From Paenibacillus sp. DMB20 (lineage in GTDB: Bacteria; Bacillota; Bacilli; Paenibacillales; Paenibacillaceae), in the NCBI RefSeq assembly GCF_000987955.1, contig NZ_LAZU01000028.1, positions 1-64,000 of the forward strand: a DNA stretch of 64,000 nucleotides, written 5' to 3'. Of this stretch, positions 38,691 through 49,040 are shown one piece after another. How positions within the stretch are numbered: the stretch's first letter is position 1; every line of letters begins with the position of its first letter. Both the position numbers and the translations under genes were made by a program. Below the pieces are notes generated by a model. The model made no database searches and was not told where the DNA came from. It worked only from the letters and a program-made list of their open reading frames with translations.

Positions 38691-41325
38691 ACAGGATAAC
38701 AAGGACAATAAACTTCGGGTATACGAGTATGCCAAATCGCTGAACATGAGCAGCAAGGAAATCATAACGATACTCAAGCGTTTGAACATTCCGGTGAACA
38801 ATCACATGAGCGTGATGGAAAACGATACGGTCTCCAAGGTCGAGCAGTTTTTCAAAGACATCAAGTCGAATGCTGCGGCCAAGCGGGACGGTTCGGAAGG
38901 GTCGCGCAGCGATAACCGGAAGCCTGCTGTCACCGTTGCGAGCAGCACGGCACCGTCGGGAAGCGCTGAAGGCAGCGCTCCTGCCAAACGAAATGAAGGC
39001 GGCCGGAATGGGCACAGCGGCAGCCGGAATCAGGGTCAACGATCCTCAGGTCAATCGCAGGAACAAGGACAGCCCAAAAAACAACAGGAAAAGCAGGTAG
39101 GTATGAATAATAGAAATCAACAAAACAACTCCAATGCATCCGGCTCCCCGCAGCGTTCTGGCAGCGGACAGGATAACCGGAGAAACCATAACACGACCGC
39201 TTCCCAAGGAAGCCAGCAAAATAACAGGGGCAGAGGGCCTCAAGGCTCCGGCCAGCAAGGCGCTTCCCGTCCTCAGCAAAACAATGGACAGTCGGGCAAT
39301 CCGCGTGCCCAGCAGGGGTCCAATCAGCCTCAAGGAGGCCGCAGCGACAACCAGCGTTCGGGCGGAAACACAGGATTCTCCAATAATAACAACAATGGCG
39401 GAAACCGCGGCGGTTCCAGAAACGGCAATAATAACAACAATAACCGCCAGGGTTCCAAGCGCTTTGACGACAACAACCGTCAAGGAGGGTTCCGCAACAA
39501 CAACCGCGGAGGCAAAAATAACCGCGGCCGGAATCAAAATCAGCAGCAACCGCCTCGCGAGAAAATCGACAACACGCCGAAGAAAATTATCGTCCGTGGC
39601 AACATGACCGTCGGTGAAACGGCGAAGCTGCTTCATAAGGACGCTTCCGAGGTCATCAAGAAGCTGATTTTCCTCGGCGTGATGGCCACCATTAACCAGG
39701 AGCTCGACATCGATACGATTCAGCTTCTGGCCGGTGAGTTCGGCGTTGAGGTCGAAGTGAAAATTCCTGTGGAGGAAGATCGCTTTGAAACCCTGGAGGA
39801 AGTGGACGATCCTGCCGATCTGAAAGAGCGTCCTCCGGTCGTTACGATCATGGGTCACGTCGACCATGGTAAAACGACGCTTCTGGATGCGATCCGGTCA
39901 ACCAATGTGAGCAGCGGCGAAGCCGGCGGCATTACGCAGCACATCGGTGCTTACCAGGTTGAAATCAACGGCAAGAAGATTACGTTCCTGGATACGCCGG
40001 GCCACGAAGCGTTTACGGCGATGCGCGCCCGCGGTGCACAGGTAACGGATATGACGATTATCGTCGTTGCCGCGGATGACGGTGTGATGCCTCAGACGGT
40101 TGAAGCGATCAACCATGCAAAAGCTGCGGGCCTGCCGATCATCGTGGCCGTGAACAAAATCGATAAGCCGGATGCCAATCCGGATAAAGTAAAACAGGAA
40201 CTTACCGAGTATGAGCTCGTGCCTGAAGAGTGGGGCGGAGACACCATTTTCGTAAATGTATCGGCTAAACAGCGCATGGGACTTGAGGATCTGCTGGAAA
40301 TGATTCTTCTGGTCGCTGAGGTGAACGAATACAAAGCGAACCCGGATAAACGCGCCCGCGGTACGGTTATTGAAGCCGAGCTGGATAAAGGCAGGGGTCC
40401 GGTTGCACGCATCCTCGTCCAGCACGGTACGCTTAAAGTCGGTGATGCTTTCGTGGCCGGCAACTGCTTTGGACGTATCCGTGCCATGGTCAACGACAAG
40501 GGCCGCCGCTTGAAAGAGGCCGGTCCTTCCACACCGGTAGAAATTACCGGCTTGACCGAGGTTCCGGGTGCGGGCGATCCGTTCATGGTATTCGAAGACG
40601 AGCGCAAAGCCCGTTCCATTGCCGATAAGCGCGCGATCACCCAGCGCCAGTCCGAGCTGAATTACAGCACTCGCGTCACGCTCGATGATTTGTTTAAACA
40701 TATTAAAGAGGGCGAGATCAAAGACCTTAACGTCATCATTAAAGGGGACGTTCAGGGCTCCGTCGAGGCGTTGAAAGGCTCCTTGAGCAAAATCGAAGTG
40801 GAAGGCGTACGCGTAAAAATCATTCACAGCGGCGCCGGCGCCATTACGGAATCCGACATTATTTTGGCAGCCGCTTCGAATGCCATCGTAATCGGCTTTA
40901 ACGTCCGTCCGGATACGCAGGCGAAACAAACCGCCGAGCAGGAGAAGGTAGACGTTCGTCTTCACCGCGTAATTTACAATGTCATTGAAGAGATCGAACA
41001 GGCCATGAAGGGCATGCTGGATCCGGTATACAAAGAAAACGTCATCGGACACGCCGAAGTGCGGAACACCTTTAAGGTCAGCAAGGTCGGAACGATTGCC
41101 GGCTGCATGGTTACTTCCGGTAAAGTTTCCCGTAACGCCGAAGTGCGTTTGATCCGTGACGGCATTGTGATTCACGAAGGCAAGATCGATTCCCTCAAGC
41201 GTTACAAAGATGATGCAAAAGAAGTGGCGCAAGGTTATGAATGCGGCATTACCTTGGAAAGCTATAGTGACGTCAAAGAAGGAGACGTCATTGAAGCCTT
41301 TATCATGGAAACGGTAGAGCGCTAA
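38683..41325 (+). CDS. infB: Translation initiation factor IF-2
   Basis: 880 aa, longer than B. subtilis IF2 (about 716). An N-terminal helical domain ([20 protein letters not shown]), then a low-complexity Asn/Gly/Gln/Arg/Ser-rich stretch (about residues 65-295), a second IF2_N domain, the G domain ([12 protein letters not shown] near residue 391, [15 protein letters not shown]), and C-terminal domains that bind initiator tRNA. TTG start overlapping ylxQ. Confidence 0.97.
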   Translation: MSKQDNKDNKLRVYEYAKSLNMSSKEIITILKRLNIPVNNHMSVMENDTVSKVEQFFKDIKSNAAAKRDGSEGSRSDNRKPAVTVASSTAPSGSAEGSAPAKRNEGGRNGHSGSRNQGQRSSGQSQEQGQPKKQQEKQVGMNNRNQQNNSNASGSPQRSGSGQDNRRNHNTTASQGSQQNNRGRGPQGSGQQGASRPQQNNGQSGNPRAQQGSNQPQGGRSDNQRSGGNTGFSNNNNNGGNRGGSRNGNNNNNNRQGSKRFDDNNRQGGFRNNNRGGKNNRGRNQNQQQPPREKIDNTPKKIIVRGNMTVGETAKLLHKDASEVIKKLIFLGVMATINQELDIDTIQLLAGEFGVEVEVKIPVEEDRFETLEEVDDPADLKERPPVVTIMGHVDHGKTTLLDAIRSTNVSSGEAGGITQHIGAYQVEINGKKITFLDTPGHEAFTAMRARGAQVTDMTIIVVAADDGVMPQTVEAINHAKAAGLPIIVAVNKIDKPDANPDKVKQELTEYELVPEEWGGDTIFVNVSAKQRMGLEDLLEMILLVAEVNEYKANPDKRARGTVIEAELDKGRGPVARILVQHGTLKVGDAFVAGNCFGRIRAMVNDKGRRLKEAGPSTPVEITGLTEVPGAGDPFMVFEDERKARSIADKRAITQRQSELNYSTRVTLDDLFKHIKEGEIKDLNVIIKGDVQGSVEALKGSLSKIEVEGVRVKIIHSGAGAITESDIILAAASNAIVIGFNVRPDTQAKQTAEQEKVDVRLHRVIYNVIEEIEQAMKGMLDPVYKENVIGHAEVRNTFKVSKVGTIAGCMVTSGKVSRNAEVRLIRDGIVIHEGKIDSLKRYKDDAKEVAQGYECGITLESYSDVKEGDVIEAFIMETVER

Positions 41326-41344
41326 CGTAAAGAGGTGATCAGAC

Positions 41345-41698
41345 ATGGCAAAAATCCGAACAGGCCGCGTGGGCGAGCAGATTAAAAAAGAGCTCAGCCA
41401 GCTTATCCAGACGGAGATGAAAGATCCCCGGATCGGTTTTATTACCGTAACGGGCGTCGATGTGACCAACGATCTGTCACAGGCGAAGATTTATCTCAGC
41501 GTTCTGGGTGACGACGAGCAGAAGGCAGCTTCCTTGAAGGGGCTGGAGAAAGCCACCGGCTTTCTTCGTTCCGAGCTTGGAAAAAGAATCCGTCTACGCC
41601 ACGTACCGGAGCTGATCTTTAAGTTCGACGAGTCGATTGAATACGGCAGCCGGATCGAGAAGCTGCTCGGGGAAATCGGCGAACAGGAAGACCGTTAG
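41345..41698 (+). CDS. rbfA: 30S ribosome-binding factor A
   Basis: 117 aa KH-like fold ([20 protein letters not shown], then [18 protein letters not shown]). It helps 16S rRNA 5' maturation and cold adaptation. ATG after AGAGGTGA. The ylxP gene found before rbfA in B. subtilis is absent here. Confidence 0.96.
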   Translation: MAKIRTGRVGEQIKKELSQLIQTEMKDPRIGFITVTGVDVTNDLSQAKIYLSVLGDDEQKAASLKGLEKATGFLRSELGKRIRLRHVPELIFKFDESIEYGSRIEKLLGEIGEQEDR

Positions 41699-41726
41699 AC
41701 AGATTGTTTTATAAAGGAGAGGGCGA

Positions 41727-42704
41727 ATGCAGACCTATGAACAGGAGCTGCAGCAGGTCAGGCAATATCTGCTGGAGCACGATGATTACTTGATAGTGTC
41801 GCACGTTCAGCCCGATGGAGATGCAGTCAGTTCCACCCTTGCGGTGGGCTGGCTTCTCTCGCGTTTGGGCAAAAAATTCACCATGATCAATGAGGGGATC
41901 ATCCCGAAGCGGATGAAAATCCTTTGGCATGCCGAAGAACTTATCAATATGTCGGAAACGCGGCCGCAGCGCAAGTTCAGCAAAATCATATGCGTGGATT
42001 GCGCCGATTTTGATCGTGTGGGGCGCACCCGGCAGCTATTTTCGGAAGATGCCATGATCGTAAACATAGATCATCACCCTACGAATAACAGGTACGGCAC
42101 GGTCAATCTGGTTCTTCCCGAGGCTGCGGCTACGGCGGAAATTCTTTTTGACTTGATTAATCTGTTTGATGTCGAGTGGGATGCGGAGGCGGCTACCGCC
42201 GTTTATACCGGGCTTTTGACGGACACGGGGGGCTTCCGTTATTCCAATACGTCCCCGAAGGTTATGGAGATAGCTTCAAAACTCCTTTCATACGGCGTCA
42301 ACGGTCCCGAGCTTGCGGAAACCTTTCTGGAGGAAATGACTCTTCCGCAAATGAAGGTGTTGGTTCAGGCGCTGAACACGCTGGAGATGACGTCTGACGG
42401 CAAGATAGCCTGGGTATACGTTACTCCTCAGCATATGCTGGAAAGCGGTGCGGAAAACGAGGACCTGGAGGGAATCGTAAACTACCCACGAAACATCCAG
42501 GGGGTGGAAGTCGGCATTTTGTTCAAGTCGCTGAATTCCGGCGCCGTCAAGGTGAGTTTAAGATCTGCCGGGAAAGTGGATGTGGCCAATTTGGCCCAGG
42601 CTTTTGGCGGCGGCGGACACGTCCGGGCGGCCGGCTGCCGGATCGAAGGTGAACTTGAGGCCATCATCCCTCAAGTGATAGAGCGGGTGAAACAAGCGTT
42701 ATGA
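41727..42704 (+). CDS. nrnA: Bifunctional oligoribonuclease / pAp phosphatase NrnA (DHH family)
   Basis: 325 aa. DHH motifs: HVQPDGDAVSS, VDCADFDR, IDHHPTN, LTDTGGFRYSNT, and the DHHA1 glycine motif FGGGGHVRAAG. It degrades short RNAs and dephosphorylates pAp. ATGA overlap with truB. Confidence 0.95.
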   Translation: MQTYEQELQQVRQYLLEHDDYLIVSHVQPDGDAVSSTLAVGWLLSRLGKKFTMINEGIIPKRMKILWHAEELINMSETRPQRKFSKIICVDCADFDRVGRTRQLFSEDAMIVNIDHHPTNNRYGTVNLVLPEAAATAEILFDLINLFDVEWDAEAATAVYTGLLTDTGGFRYSNTSPKVMEIASKLLSYGVNGPELAETFLEEMTLPQMKVLVQALNTLEMTSDGKIAWVYVTPQHMLESGAENEDLEGIVNYPRNIQGVEVGILFKSLNSGAVKVSLRSAGKVDVANLAQAFGGGGHVRAAGCRIEGELEAIIPQVIERVKQAL

Positions 42705-43615
42705 CAGAACTCGAAGGAATTTTGGCGGTACACAAGCCGGCAGGATGGACATCCCATGACATTGTCGCGAAGGTCCGCCGTCTCGTCAAAATGAAAAGAA
42801 TCGGTCATGCGGGAACGCTGGACCCGGAGGTGACGGGCGTACTGCCGTTATGCTTGGGACGAGCTACCCGCGTGGTTGAGTACATGCAGGAGCTGCCGAA
42901 AGAATACCGTGCTGTCCTCCGCCTCGGTTTCTCAACCGATACGGAGGATATTACCGGTACGGTAGTAGAATCGGTATCCGAGGTGTCGGTGACGGAGGGG
43001 GAAGCGAAAGAAGCCCTTGCTTCCTTTCTGGGGGAGATTTCCCAGGTGCCGCCCATGTATTCCGCTGTAAAAGTGGACGGAAAACGTCTGTATGAACTGG
43101 CCCGCGAGGGAAAAACCGTGGAGCGCAAAAGCCGTTCGGTAAGCATATATGAAATTGAAATGACCGGGTTTGATGAACAGGGGAGCCATACGGATATTTC
43201 CTTTCGCGTGCTCTGCTCCAAAGGAACGTATATTCGCACCCTGTGCGTAGACATCGGCAGAAAGCTCGGCTTGCCCTCGGTGATGGTTAAGCTGGAGCGT
43301 ACCCTGTCTGCGGGAATCGCCTCGTCCAAATGCTTGACGCTGGAGCAAATTGAGCGGTATATGGAAGAAGGGACGCTTGGTGCAAAGCTGATTCCTGCAG
43401 ATGAAGCCATTGCGCATCTGCCGGCCCATACGGTGTCGGACGAGAAGAAAGCGGCGGCCCTTCAGGGTCAGCGCCTTTCGGGAAGGGCCGTCACGCCGCC
43501 GGTCGAGCATCCGGACAACCTACGCTTGTACGATGGAGAAGGCCGGTTTTTGGGGATATTCCGAAGGCAGGAAGAGACCGGGGCCATCGTTCCGGTCAAA
43601 GTATTCTCCGTATAG
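42701..43615 (+). CDS. truB: tRNA pseudouridine-55 synthase
   Basis: 304 aa. Catalytic Asp in GHAGTLDPEVTGVLPL; conserved VPPMYSAVKVDGKRLYELAR and CSKGTYIRTL. C-terminal PUA-like part. Coupled to nrnA. Confidence 0.97.
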   Translation: MTELEGILAVHKPAGWTSHDIVAKVRRLVKMKRIGHAGTLDPEVTGVLPLCLGRATRVVEYMQELPKEYRAVLRLGFSTDTEDITGTVVESVSEVSVTEGEAKEALASFLGEISQVPPMYSAVKVDGKRLYELAREGKTVERKSRSVSIYEIEMTGFDEQGSHTDISFRVLCSKGTYIRTLCVDIGRKLGLPSVMVKLERTLSAGIASSKCLTLEQIERYMEEGTLGAKLIPADEAIAHLPAHTVSDEKKAAALQGQRLSGRAVTPPVEHPDNLRLYDGEGRFLGIFRRQEETGAIVPVKVFSV

Positions 43616-43654
43616 TCCGTGGACCTATCTAAGTGAATTGCAGGTGAGAAACAC

Positions 43655-44602
43655 ATGAAAATCGTTTCCTTATCGTATCCCTTAACTCCGGAGCAAGAGT
43701 CCGAACTGGGCCAGCCGCAGGTGGCTGCCATCGGGCAATTCGACGGCCTTCACCTGGGACATGCCAGCGTGATTTCCACTGCGGTGGATATTGCGCGGAA
43801 AGAAGGAATACCGGCAGCGGTCATCACCTTCTACCCGCATCCCAAGGATGTTATGCGCAAAGGGAATTACGAAGGCTATCTAACACCTCAGACCGACAAG
43901 CAGGAACTGCTTGCGGACATGGGGATTGACATTCTTTACGTCGTGGATTTTAACGAGGACTTCTCCCGGGTCAGCCCGGAAGATTTCGTCACCGGAATGC
44001 TGCTGCCGCTTCAGCTTCATACTGCGGTTGTCGGCTTCGATTTCCGCTTTGGCTTCAAAGGCGAGGGCCGCGCGGACATGCTGCATGACATGAGCCAGGG
44101 CCGCATGCGGGTCGTAACCGTGCCTCCTTTTCTGATCGATGGAGAAAAGGTGGGCAGTTCTTCGATCCGCGCCGCCTTGTACGCCGGTCAGATCGAGGAA
44201 GCAAACCGCTGGCTGGGCCGGTACTACCGGATTCGCGGTACCGTCGTTCACGGAGAAAAGCGCGGCCGCAAGATCGGCTTCCCGACAGCAAACCTGGAGC
44301 TTGAAGGGCACTATGTCACACCGGCTCTCGGCGTATATGCCGTTTGGGCACGCTGCTCCGGTGACGGGCAATGGCTGCCGGGCGTGATGAGCGTAGGCTT
44401 GAAGCCAACCTTTCATGACCAGATGAAGGAGCCTGTCTATGAAGTCCATCTGCTGGATTTTGACGGCGACCTGTACGGTCAGACCATGATCGTGGACGTT
44501 GTGCAATTTATCCGGAAGGAGCTTAAGTTCAACTCCGTGAATGAGCTGATCGACCGGATCCACCGCGATGTTGAAGAATCGAGAACCATTTTGAAACGTT
44601 GA
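43655..44602 (+). CDS. ribF: Bifunctional riboflavin kinase / FAD synthetase
   Basis: 315 aa. Nucleotidyltransferase domain first (GQFDGLHLGHASV), then flavokinase (GTVVHGEKRGRKIGFPTANL). It makes FMN then FAD. In many Firmicutes it lies between truB and rpsO, as here. Confidence 0.96.
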   Translation: MKIVSLSYPLTPEQESELGQPQVAAIGQFDGLHLGHASVISTAVDIARKEGIPAAVITFYPHPKDVMRKGNYEGYLTPQTDKQELLADMGIDILYVVDFNEDFSRVSPEDFVTGMLLPLQLHTAVVGFDFRFGFKGEGRADMLHDMSQGRMRVVTVPPFLIDGEKVGSSSIRAALYAGQIEEANRWLGRYYRIRGTVVHGEKRGRKIGFPTANLELEGHYVTPALGVYAVWARCSGDGQWLPGVMSVGLKPTFHDQMKEPVYEVHLLDFDGDLYGQTMIVDVVQFIRKELKFNSVNELIDRIHRDVEESRTILKR

Positions 44603-44658
44603 ATCATTTTATTGGACAAATATTGCAGATCCCATTTTCTTTTTTCGGAAAAGTATGC

Positions 44659-44664
44659 TATACT
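44659..44664 (+). promoter_or_regulatory. Extended -10 promoter of rpsO
   Basis: TATACT preceded by TGC (extended -10, TGnTATACT). The -35 region is T-rich and weak. Confidence 0.6.
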
Positions 44665-44670
44665 CTTAGA

Positions 44671-44758
44671 GGTTGCCGGGGCGACCGGCATCATTAACCT
44701 TGGCTTGGTTGTTCGATCTCACCGTCGGTAACGAGGCCAACGGCGATTATAATGAAGG
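44671..44758 (+). ncRNA. Candidate S15 autoregulatory leader
   Basis: The leader has GCCGG-GGCGA-CCGGC, AACC/GGTT and CCGT/ACGG arms in a row directly before the rpsO ribosome site. S15 leaders of Bacillaceae are multi-helix junctions at this place. The fold was drawn by eye, so exact structure is uncertain. Confidence 0.5.
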
Positions 44759-44769
44759 AGGTGAACAGG

Positions 44770-45039
44770 ATGGCATTGACTCAAGAACGTAAACAGCAAT
44801 TGATTGACGAGCACAAAACTCACGAATCCGATACCGGATCTCCAGAGGTGCAAATCGCTATCCTAACGGAAAACATTACGAACTTGACTGACCACTTGCG
44901 TACGCACAAGAAAGATCATCACTCCCGCCGCGGATTGCTGAAAATGGTCGGCCAACGCCGTAAGTTGCTTGCATACTTGAAAAACAAGGATGTTAAACGT
45001 TACAGCGCTTTGATCGAGAAGCTTGGATTACGCCGCTAA
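44770..45039 (+). CDS. rpsO: 30S ribosomal protein S15
   Basis: 89 aa, standard length. [35 protein letters not shown] and [10 protein letters not shown] are diagnostic. ATG 44770 after AAGGAGGTGA. Confidence 0.98.
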   Translation: MALTQERKQQLIDEHKTHESDTGSPEVQIAILTENITNLTDHLRTHKKDHHSRRGLLKMVGQRRKLLAYLKNKDVKRYSALIEKLGLRR

Positions 45040-45062
45040 TAATCCATAAGGTGTACCGAAAG

Positions 45063-45120
45063 CAGCCTGGTTGTCCACTGTCCTTCTTGGAACGACAGCG
45101 GCGCAGCCGGGCTCTTTTTT
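45063..45120 (+). terminator. Terminator after rpsO
   Basis: AGCCTGG near 45064-45070 pairs with CCGGGCT (45107-45113, one G-T wobble), followed by CTTTTTT. An inner stem is likely. Confidence 0.65.
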
Positions 45121-45160
45121 GAAGCTAACGAAAAGTACATATAAGAGAGGTCCGTTTCTT

Positions 45161-45270
45161 TTCTTTAGATATCGGAACGCATGACTTCAAGGGAAGGTCA
45201 CCCTGATATCGCAAGAAAAATTACGACTAAAAGCGGTCTGTCTTCCGAGAAAGTACGCCGGTAGACGTTT
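45161..45270 (+). repeat. Structured intergenic repeat, copy 4 (tandem unit A, upstream of pnp)
   Basis: 110 bp. TTTCTTTAGATATC and GATATCGCAAGAAA (GATATC at 45168-45173 and 45205-45210) pair over a 43-nt hairpin. AAGCGGTCT and AGACGTTT close the second element. About 89% identical to the adjoining unit (12 differences in 110). Confidence 0.85.
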
Positions 45271-45380
45271 TTCTTTAGATATCAGAACGTATGACTTCAA
45301 GGGAAAGTCACCCTGATATCGCAAGAAAAATTACGCCTAGAAGCGATCTTTCTTCTTTGAGAGTACGCCGGTAGACATTT
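45271..45380 (+). repeat. Structured intergenic repeat, copy 5 (tandem unit B, upstream of pnp)
   Basis: Direct tandem duplicate of the preceding 110 bp with no spacer, same orientation. The gap 45121-45583 otherwise holds only a terminator-like hairpin at 45476-45511 and no gene. Confidence 0.85.
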
Positions 45381-45475
45381 TTCTTATATTTTTCGTTTAA
45401 TGGCAAATCATTTAAGATGGGCCAAGCCGTCTTAATAAACGCGTGAGAACGGGCTGTTTGCAGACCCGGGTAAAA

Positions 45476-45511
45476 AACCGCCTAAGCATCGTTTTGCCGG
45501 GCGGTCTTTTA
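45476..45511 (+). terminator. Terminator-like hairpin ahead of pnp
   Basis: AACCGCC and GGCGGT enclose a loop of about 17 nt and are followed by CTTTT. It lies between the repeats and pnp, so it may attenuate pnp. Confidence 0.5.
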
Positions 45512-45583
45512 TGAACAAGCGAATTAAAGGCAATACTGGAAAACAGGTAAAACCAATATCAAAGCCTCAAGAGGAGGGATTAC

Positions 45584-47677
45584 ATGGAACAACGTGTTGA
45601 AATGCAGCTGGGAGGAAGACCTCTCGTCCTGGAAACCGGAAGACTCGCGAAACAAGCCAACGCAGCGGTGATGGTTCGCTATGGCGAAACGGCTGTGCTG
45701 TGTACGGTTACGGCATCCAGCGAGCCGAAGGATCTGGATTTTTTCCCATTGACGGTTAACTATGAAGAAAGATTGTATGCGGTAGGCAAAATTCCGGGCG
45801 GCTTTATTAAACGGGAAGGCAGACCGAGCGAAAAAGCGATTCTGGCCAGCCGTTTGACGGACCGCCCGATCCGCCCTTTGTTCCCGGAAGGCTTCCGGAA
45901 CGATGTTCAGGTCTTGAACTTGGTCATGAGCGTGGATCAGGATTGTGAGCCCGAAATCGCGGCCATGATCGGTACTTCGGCAGCGCTGAGCATTTCCGAC
46001 GTACCGTTTAACGGACCGATCGGCGGCGTGGCTGTTGGCCGTGTGGACGGCAAATTCGTCGTGAATCCGACCATCGCGGAGCAGGAAGCGAGCGACATCT
46101 ACCTGGTCGTCGCAGGTACGAAGGACGCCATCATGATGGTGGAAGCGGAAGCGAATGAGGTTCCGGAGGAAATCATGCTGGAAGCGATCATGTTCGGTCA
46201 TGACGAGATCAAGCACATCGTGGCCAAGATCGAAGAATTGGTTGCCGTTGCAGGCAAAGAAAAAATGGAAGTGAAGCTCCATGCCGTCAACGAAACGGTG
46301 AACCGCGAGGTTCGCGAATTCGCCGCCGAGCGTTTGGTGGAGGCGGTTCGCATTGCCGAGAAGCATGCCCGCCAGGATGCCATCGATGCGATCAACGATG
46401 AAGCTTATACTGTATTTGAAGAAAAATACATCGAAACGCCGGAACTTTTGAAGGATGTCAAAGAGGTTCTACACGATATCGTCAAGGAAGAAGTCAGACG
46501 GTTGATTACCCATGACAAAGTTCGTCCGGACGGGCGCGGTTTGTCCGAAATTCGTCCGATCGAATGCGACACGGGCCTGCTTCCGCGCACGCACGGATCA
46601 GGTTTGTTTACCCGCGGACAAACGCAGGCGCTCAGCGTATGTACCCTGGGGGCTTTGGGTGACGTTCAGATTCTTGACGGCATCGACCTGGAAGAAACAA
46701 AACGTTTCATGCACCATTACAATTTCCCGCCGTTCAGCGTTGGCGAGGCCCGTCCTCTACGCGCTCCCGGACGCCGCGAAATCGGTCACGGGGCTCTGGG
46801 CGAACGTGCGCTGTCGAAGGTCATTCCTTCCGAAGTCGACTTTCCTTACACCATCCGTCTCGTTTCCGAGGTCATTGAATCGAACGGTTCCACTTCGCAG
46901 GCCAGCATCTGCGCAAGTACGCTGGCGATGATGGATGCGGGCGTACCGATCAAGGCGCCGGTAGCGGGGGTTGCCATGGGCTTGATTAAAGACGGCGACC
47001 ATGTATCGATCCTTACCGATATTCAAGGCATGGAAGACCATCTCGGAGATATGGACTTTAAGGTGGCAGGTACGTCCGAGGGCGTAACCGCCATTCAGAT
47101 GGATATCAAAATCGACGGGATTGACCGTGCCATTTTGCAGGAAGCCCTGGATCAGGCGAAAGAAGGACGCATGCACATTCTCGGAAAAATGTTGGAAGTC
47201 ATTCAGCAGCCAAGAGAAAGCCTCTCCCCGCATGCGCCTAAAATCATTACCATGCAGATCAATCCGGATAAAATCCGTGACGTTATCGGTGCCGGCGGCA
47301 AAATCATCAATAAAATTATTGAAGAGACCGGCGTAAAAATCGATATCGAGCAGGATGGACGCGTATTTATCGCTTCTTCCAATGCGGAGATGAACCAAAA
47401 GGCGCTGTCCATTATCGAAGGCATCGTGCGTGAAGTTGTCGTGGGCGAAATTTATACGGGAACCGTAAAACGAATTGAAAAATTCGGAGCGTTCGTTGAA
47501 ATTTTGCCGAACAAAGACGGTTTGGTTCATATTTCGCAGCTATCGACCGAACGCGTTGCCAAAGTGGAGGACGTCGTATCCATCGGAGATGTCATTACCG
47601 TGAAGGTGACCGAAATCGACCAACAGGGGCGCATCAACCTTTCCCGCAAGGCGGTTTTAACGGCCGAAGCGAAGTAA
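45584..47677 (+). CDS. pnp: Polynucleotide phosphorylase
   Basis: 697 aa. Two RNase PH domains (the first with [17 protein letters not shown], the second with [20 protein letters not shown]), KH ([18 protein letters not shown]) and S1 ([20 protein letters not shown]) at the end. It degrades RNA 3'-5' with phosphate. ATG after GAGGAGGG. Confidence 0.98.
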   Translation: MEQRVEMQLGGRPLVLETGRLAKQANAAVMVRYGETAVLCTVTASSEPKDLDFFPLTVNYEERLYAVGKIPGGFIKREGRPSEKAILASRLTDRPIRPLFPEGFRNDVQVLNLVMSVDQDCEPEIAAMIGTSAALSISDVPFNGPIGGVAVGRVDGKFVVNPTIAEQEASDIYLVVAGTKDAIMMVEAEANEVPEEIMLEAIMFGHDEIKHIVAKIEELVAVAGKEKMEVKLHAVNETVNREVREFAAERLVEAVRIAEKHARQDAIDAINDEAYTVFEEKYIETPELLKDVKEVLHDIVKEEVRRLITHDKVRPDGRGLSEIRPIECDTGLLPRTHGSGLFTRGQTQALSVCTLGALGDVQILDGIDLEETKRFMHHYNFPPFSVGEARPLRAPGRREIGHGALGERALSKVIPSEVDFPYTIRLVSEVIESNGSTSQASICASTLAMMDAGVPIKAPVAGVAMGLIKDGDHVSILTDIQGMEDHLGDMDFKVAGTSEGVTAIQMDIKIDGIDRAILQEALDQAKEGRMHILGKMLEVIQQPRESLSPHAPKIITMQINPDKIRDVIGAGGKIINKIIEETGVKIDIEQDGRVFIASSNAEMNQKALSIIEGIVREVVVGEIYTGTVKRIEKFGAFVEILPNKDGLVHISQLSTERVAKVEDVVSIGDVITVKVTEIDQQGRINLSRKAVLTAEAK

Positions 47678-47707
47678 CGACTTAGCGATTTTTTTACATG
47701 AAGGAAA

Positions 47708-47741
47708 GAGACAGAAATGAACATTCTGGCTCTTTTTTTTT
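47708..47741 (+). terminator. Terminator after pnp
   Basis: GAGACAGAA (47708-47716) and TTCTGGCTC (47724-47732) pair with one mismatch, then T9. Confidence 0.8.
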
Positions 47742-47836
47742 ATGGAATCAGCGCAGCAGCATCTTGTAATCCTCCACCTGTGCCGAAAGAAAAACAAAAC
47801 GCTTGAAGCTTCTATTTTCCCATGGGATTTTGCAAG

Positions 47837-47866
47837 TACATAATCCCCACCCCCGTCTCATAAAAT
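47837..47866 (+). promoter_or_regulatory. Candidate sigma-E promoter of ylxY
   Basis: TACATAAT (47837-47844), 14-nt spacer, CATAAAAT (47859-47866), similar to the mother-cell sigma-E pattern. Judged by eye. Confidence 0.4.
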
Positions 47867-47901
47867 GGGACAAAGCTTAATTAAAAGGGGATGGAACGCC
47901 C

Positions 47902-48884
47902 ATGAAGGGAATAAAGGCTATAGTGGCGGTTGCCGGCGTCGCTTTCGTATCCGGTATCGGAGTAATGACAGGTTCCTGGGATTATATCAAGCAGCTTAAT
48001 CAGGCCCAAAGCGCGGCTCACGGGGAACAGCAGCCCGCGGCAGCGGATGTGCAGCTGCTTGGTGAAATTGAAGCGGAGGCGGCCAAAAAGCGGATCGAGC
48101 CGGTGGACGCCAGGGTCGATTCCGTTTGGAAAGCCATCCCCGGTTATAACGGGCAGGAGATTGACGTTGAAGAGACGTACAAGCGGGCACTTAAGAGGAA
48201 GGCTGGCGAACCGATTCCTTATGTGTACCGCCAAATTCCGGCCAAGGTCACTCTGGATGATTTGGGACAGCATCCGATATACCGGGGCAATCCGAACAAG
48301 CCCATGGTCTCCCTAATGATCAATGTGGCGTGGGGGAATGAGTACCTCAAGCCGATGCTGGATATTTTGGACGAAGAGAACATCAAGACCACTTTTTTTT
48401 CTGGATGGAAGCTGGTTGAAAAAAAAATCCGGAACTGGCTTCGGAAATATTGAAAAGGGGACATGAAGTCGAAAATCATGCTTATTCCCATCCCAATATG
48501 AGCCGGCTGAGCCGCACCCGAGCCGAATTGGAAATCGCCAAAACGCAGGAACTCCTAAAAGATAGCCTCGGCGTTACGAACAAATGGTTTGCCCCGCCAT
48601 CCGGCGATTTTAACCAACAAACGGTGGAAATTGCCCATGCCCGCGGCCTAAAAACCGTGTTATGGACTTTGGATACGGTGGACTGGCGCCATCCGGCGCC
48701 CGAAGCGGTTGTGCAAAAGATAACGAGCAAGGCAGAGCCCGGCTTTTTAATATTGATGCACCCCACGGATTCCTCCTCCAAAGCGTTGAAGGGGATGATT
48801 CGTGGAATCCGTGCGAAAGGGCTTCACATCGGTACGGTAAGCGAGACATTATCGCCGGAAAGAATGTTGCCGGCTGGAAGTTGA
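47902..48884 (+). CDS. ylxY: Sporulation-type polysaccharide deacetylase-like protein YlxY (two frameshifts)
   Basis: About 326 aa after repair. N-terminal membrane anchor/signal (residues 5-22), spacer, NodB-type domain with HAYSHPNM (the His motif). The Asp-Asp of the usual TFDDG is replaced (VSLMINVAWGNE), so metal-dependent deacetylation is doubtful. Breaks: T8 at 48393-48400 (7 expected) and A9 at 48419-48427 (8 expected). Repaired, it reads TTFFLDGSWLKKNPELASEI. It lies between pnp and mlpA as in B. subtilis. Confidence 0.85.
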
Positions 48885-49040
48885 GGCCCCTCATGAAGTT
48901 TGTTACAATGTGTGGATGGCATAAATATGCGAGTTCAAAAAGCCATGATCAAAAATTGACCGCTTTTTGAACAACCTCTAAAAAGAAAAAAACATGACAA
49001 GATGGGTGAAATCAAGGGAACACAGTGAGGAGGGCCTTTC

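Noticed and set aside
39898..41469. 523-codon minus-strand frame across infB
   Set aside because: Opposite the conserved G domain and C-terminal domains of IF2; no independent support.
45161..45380. CRISPR array
   Set aside because: Only two abutting 110-bp units with internal symmetry, no spacers and no cas genes.
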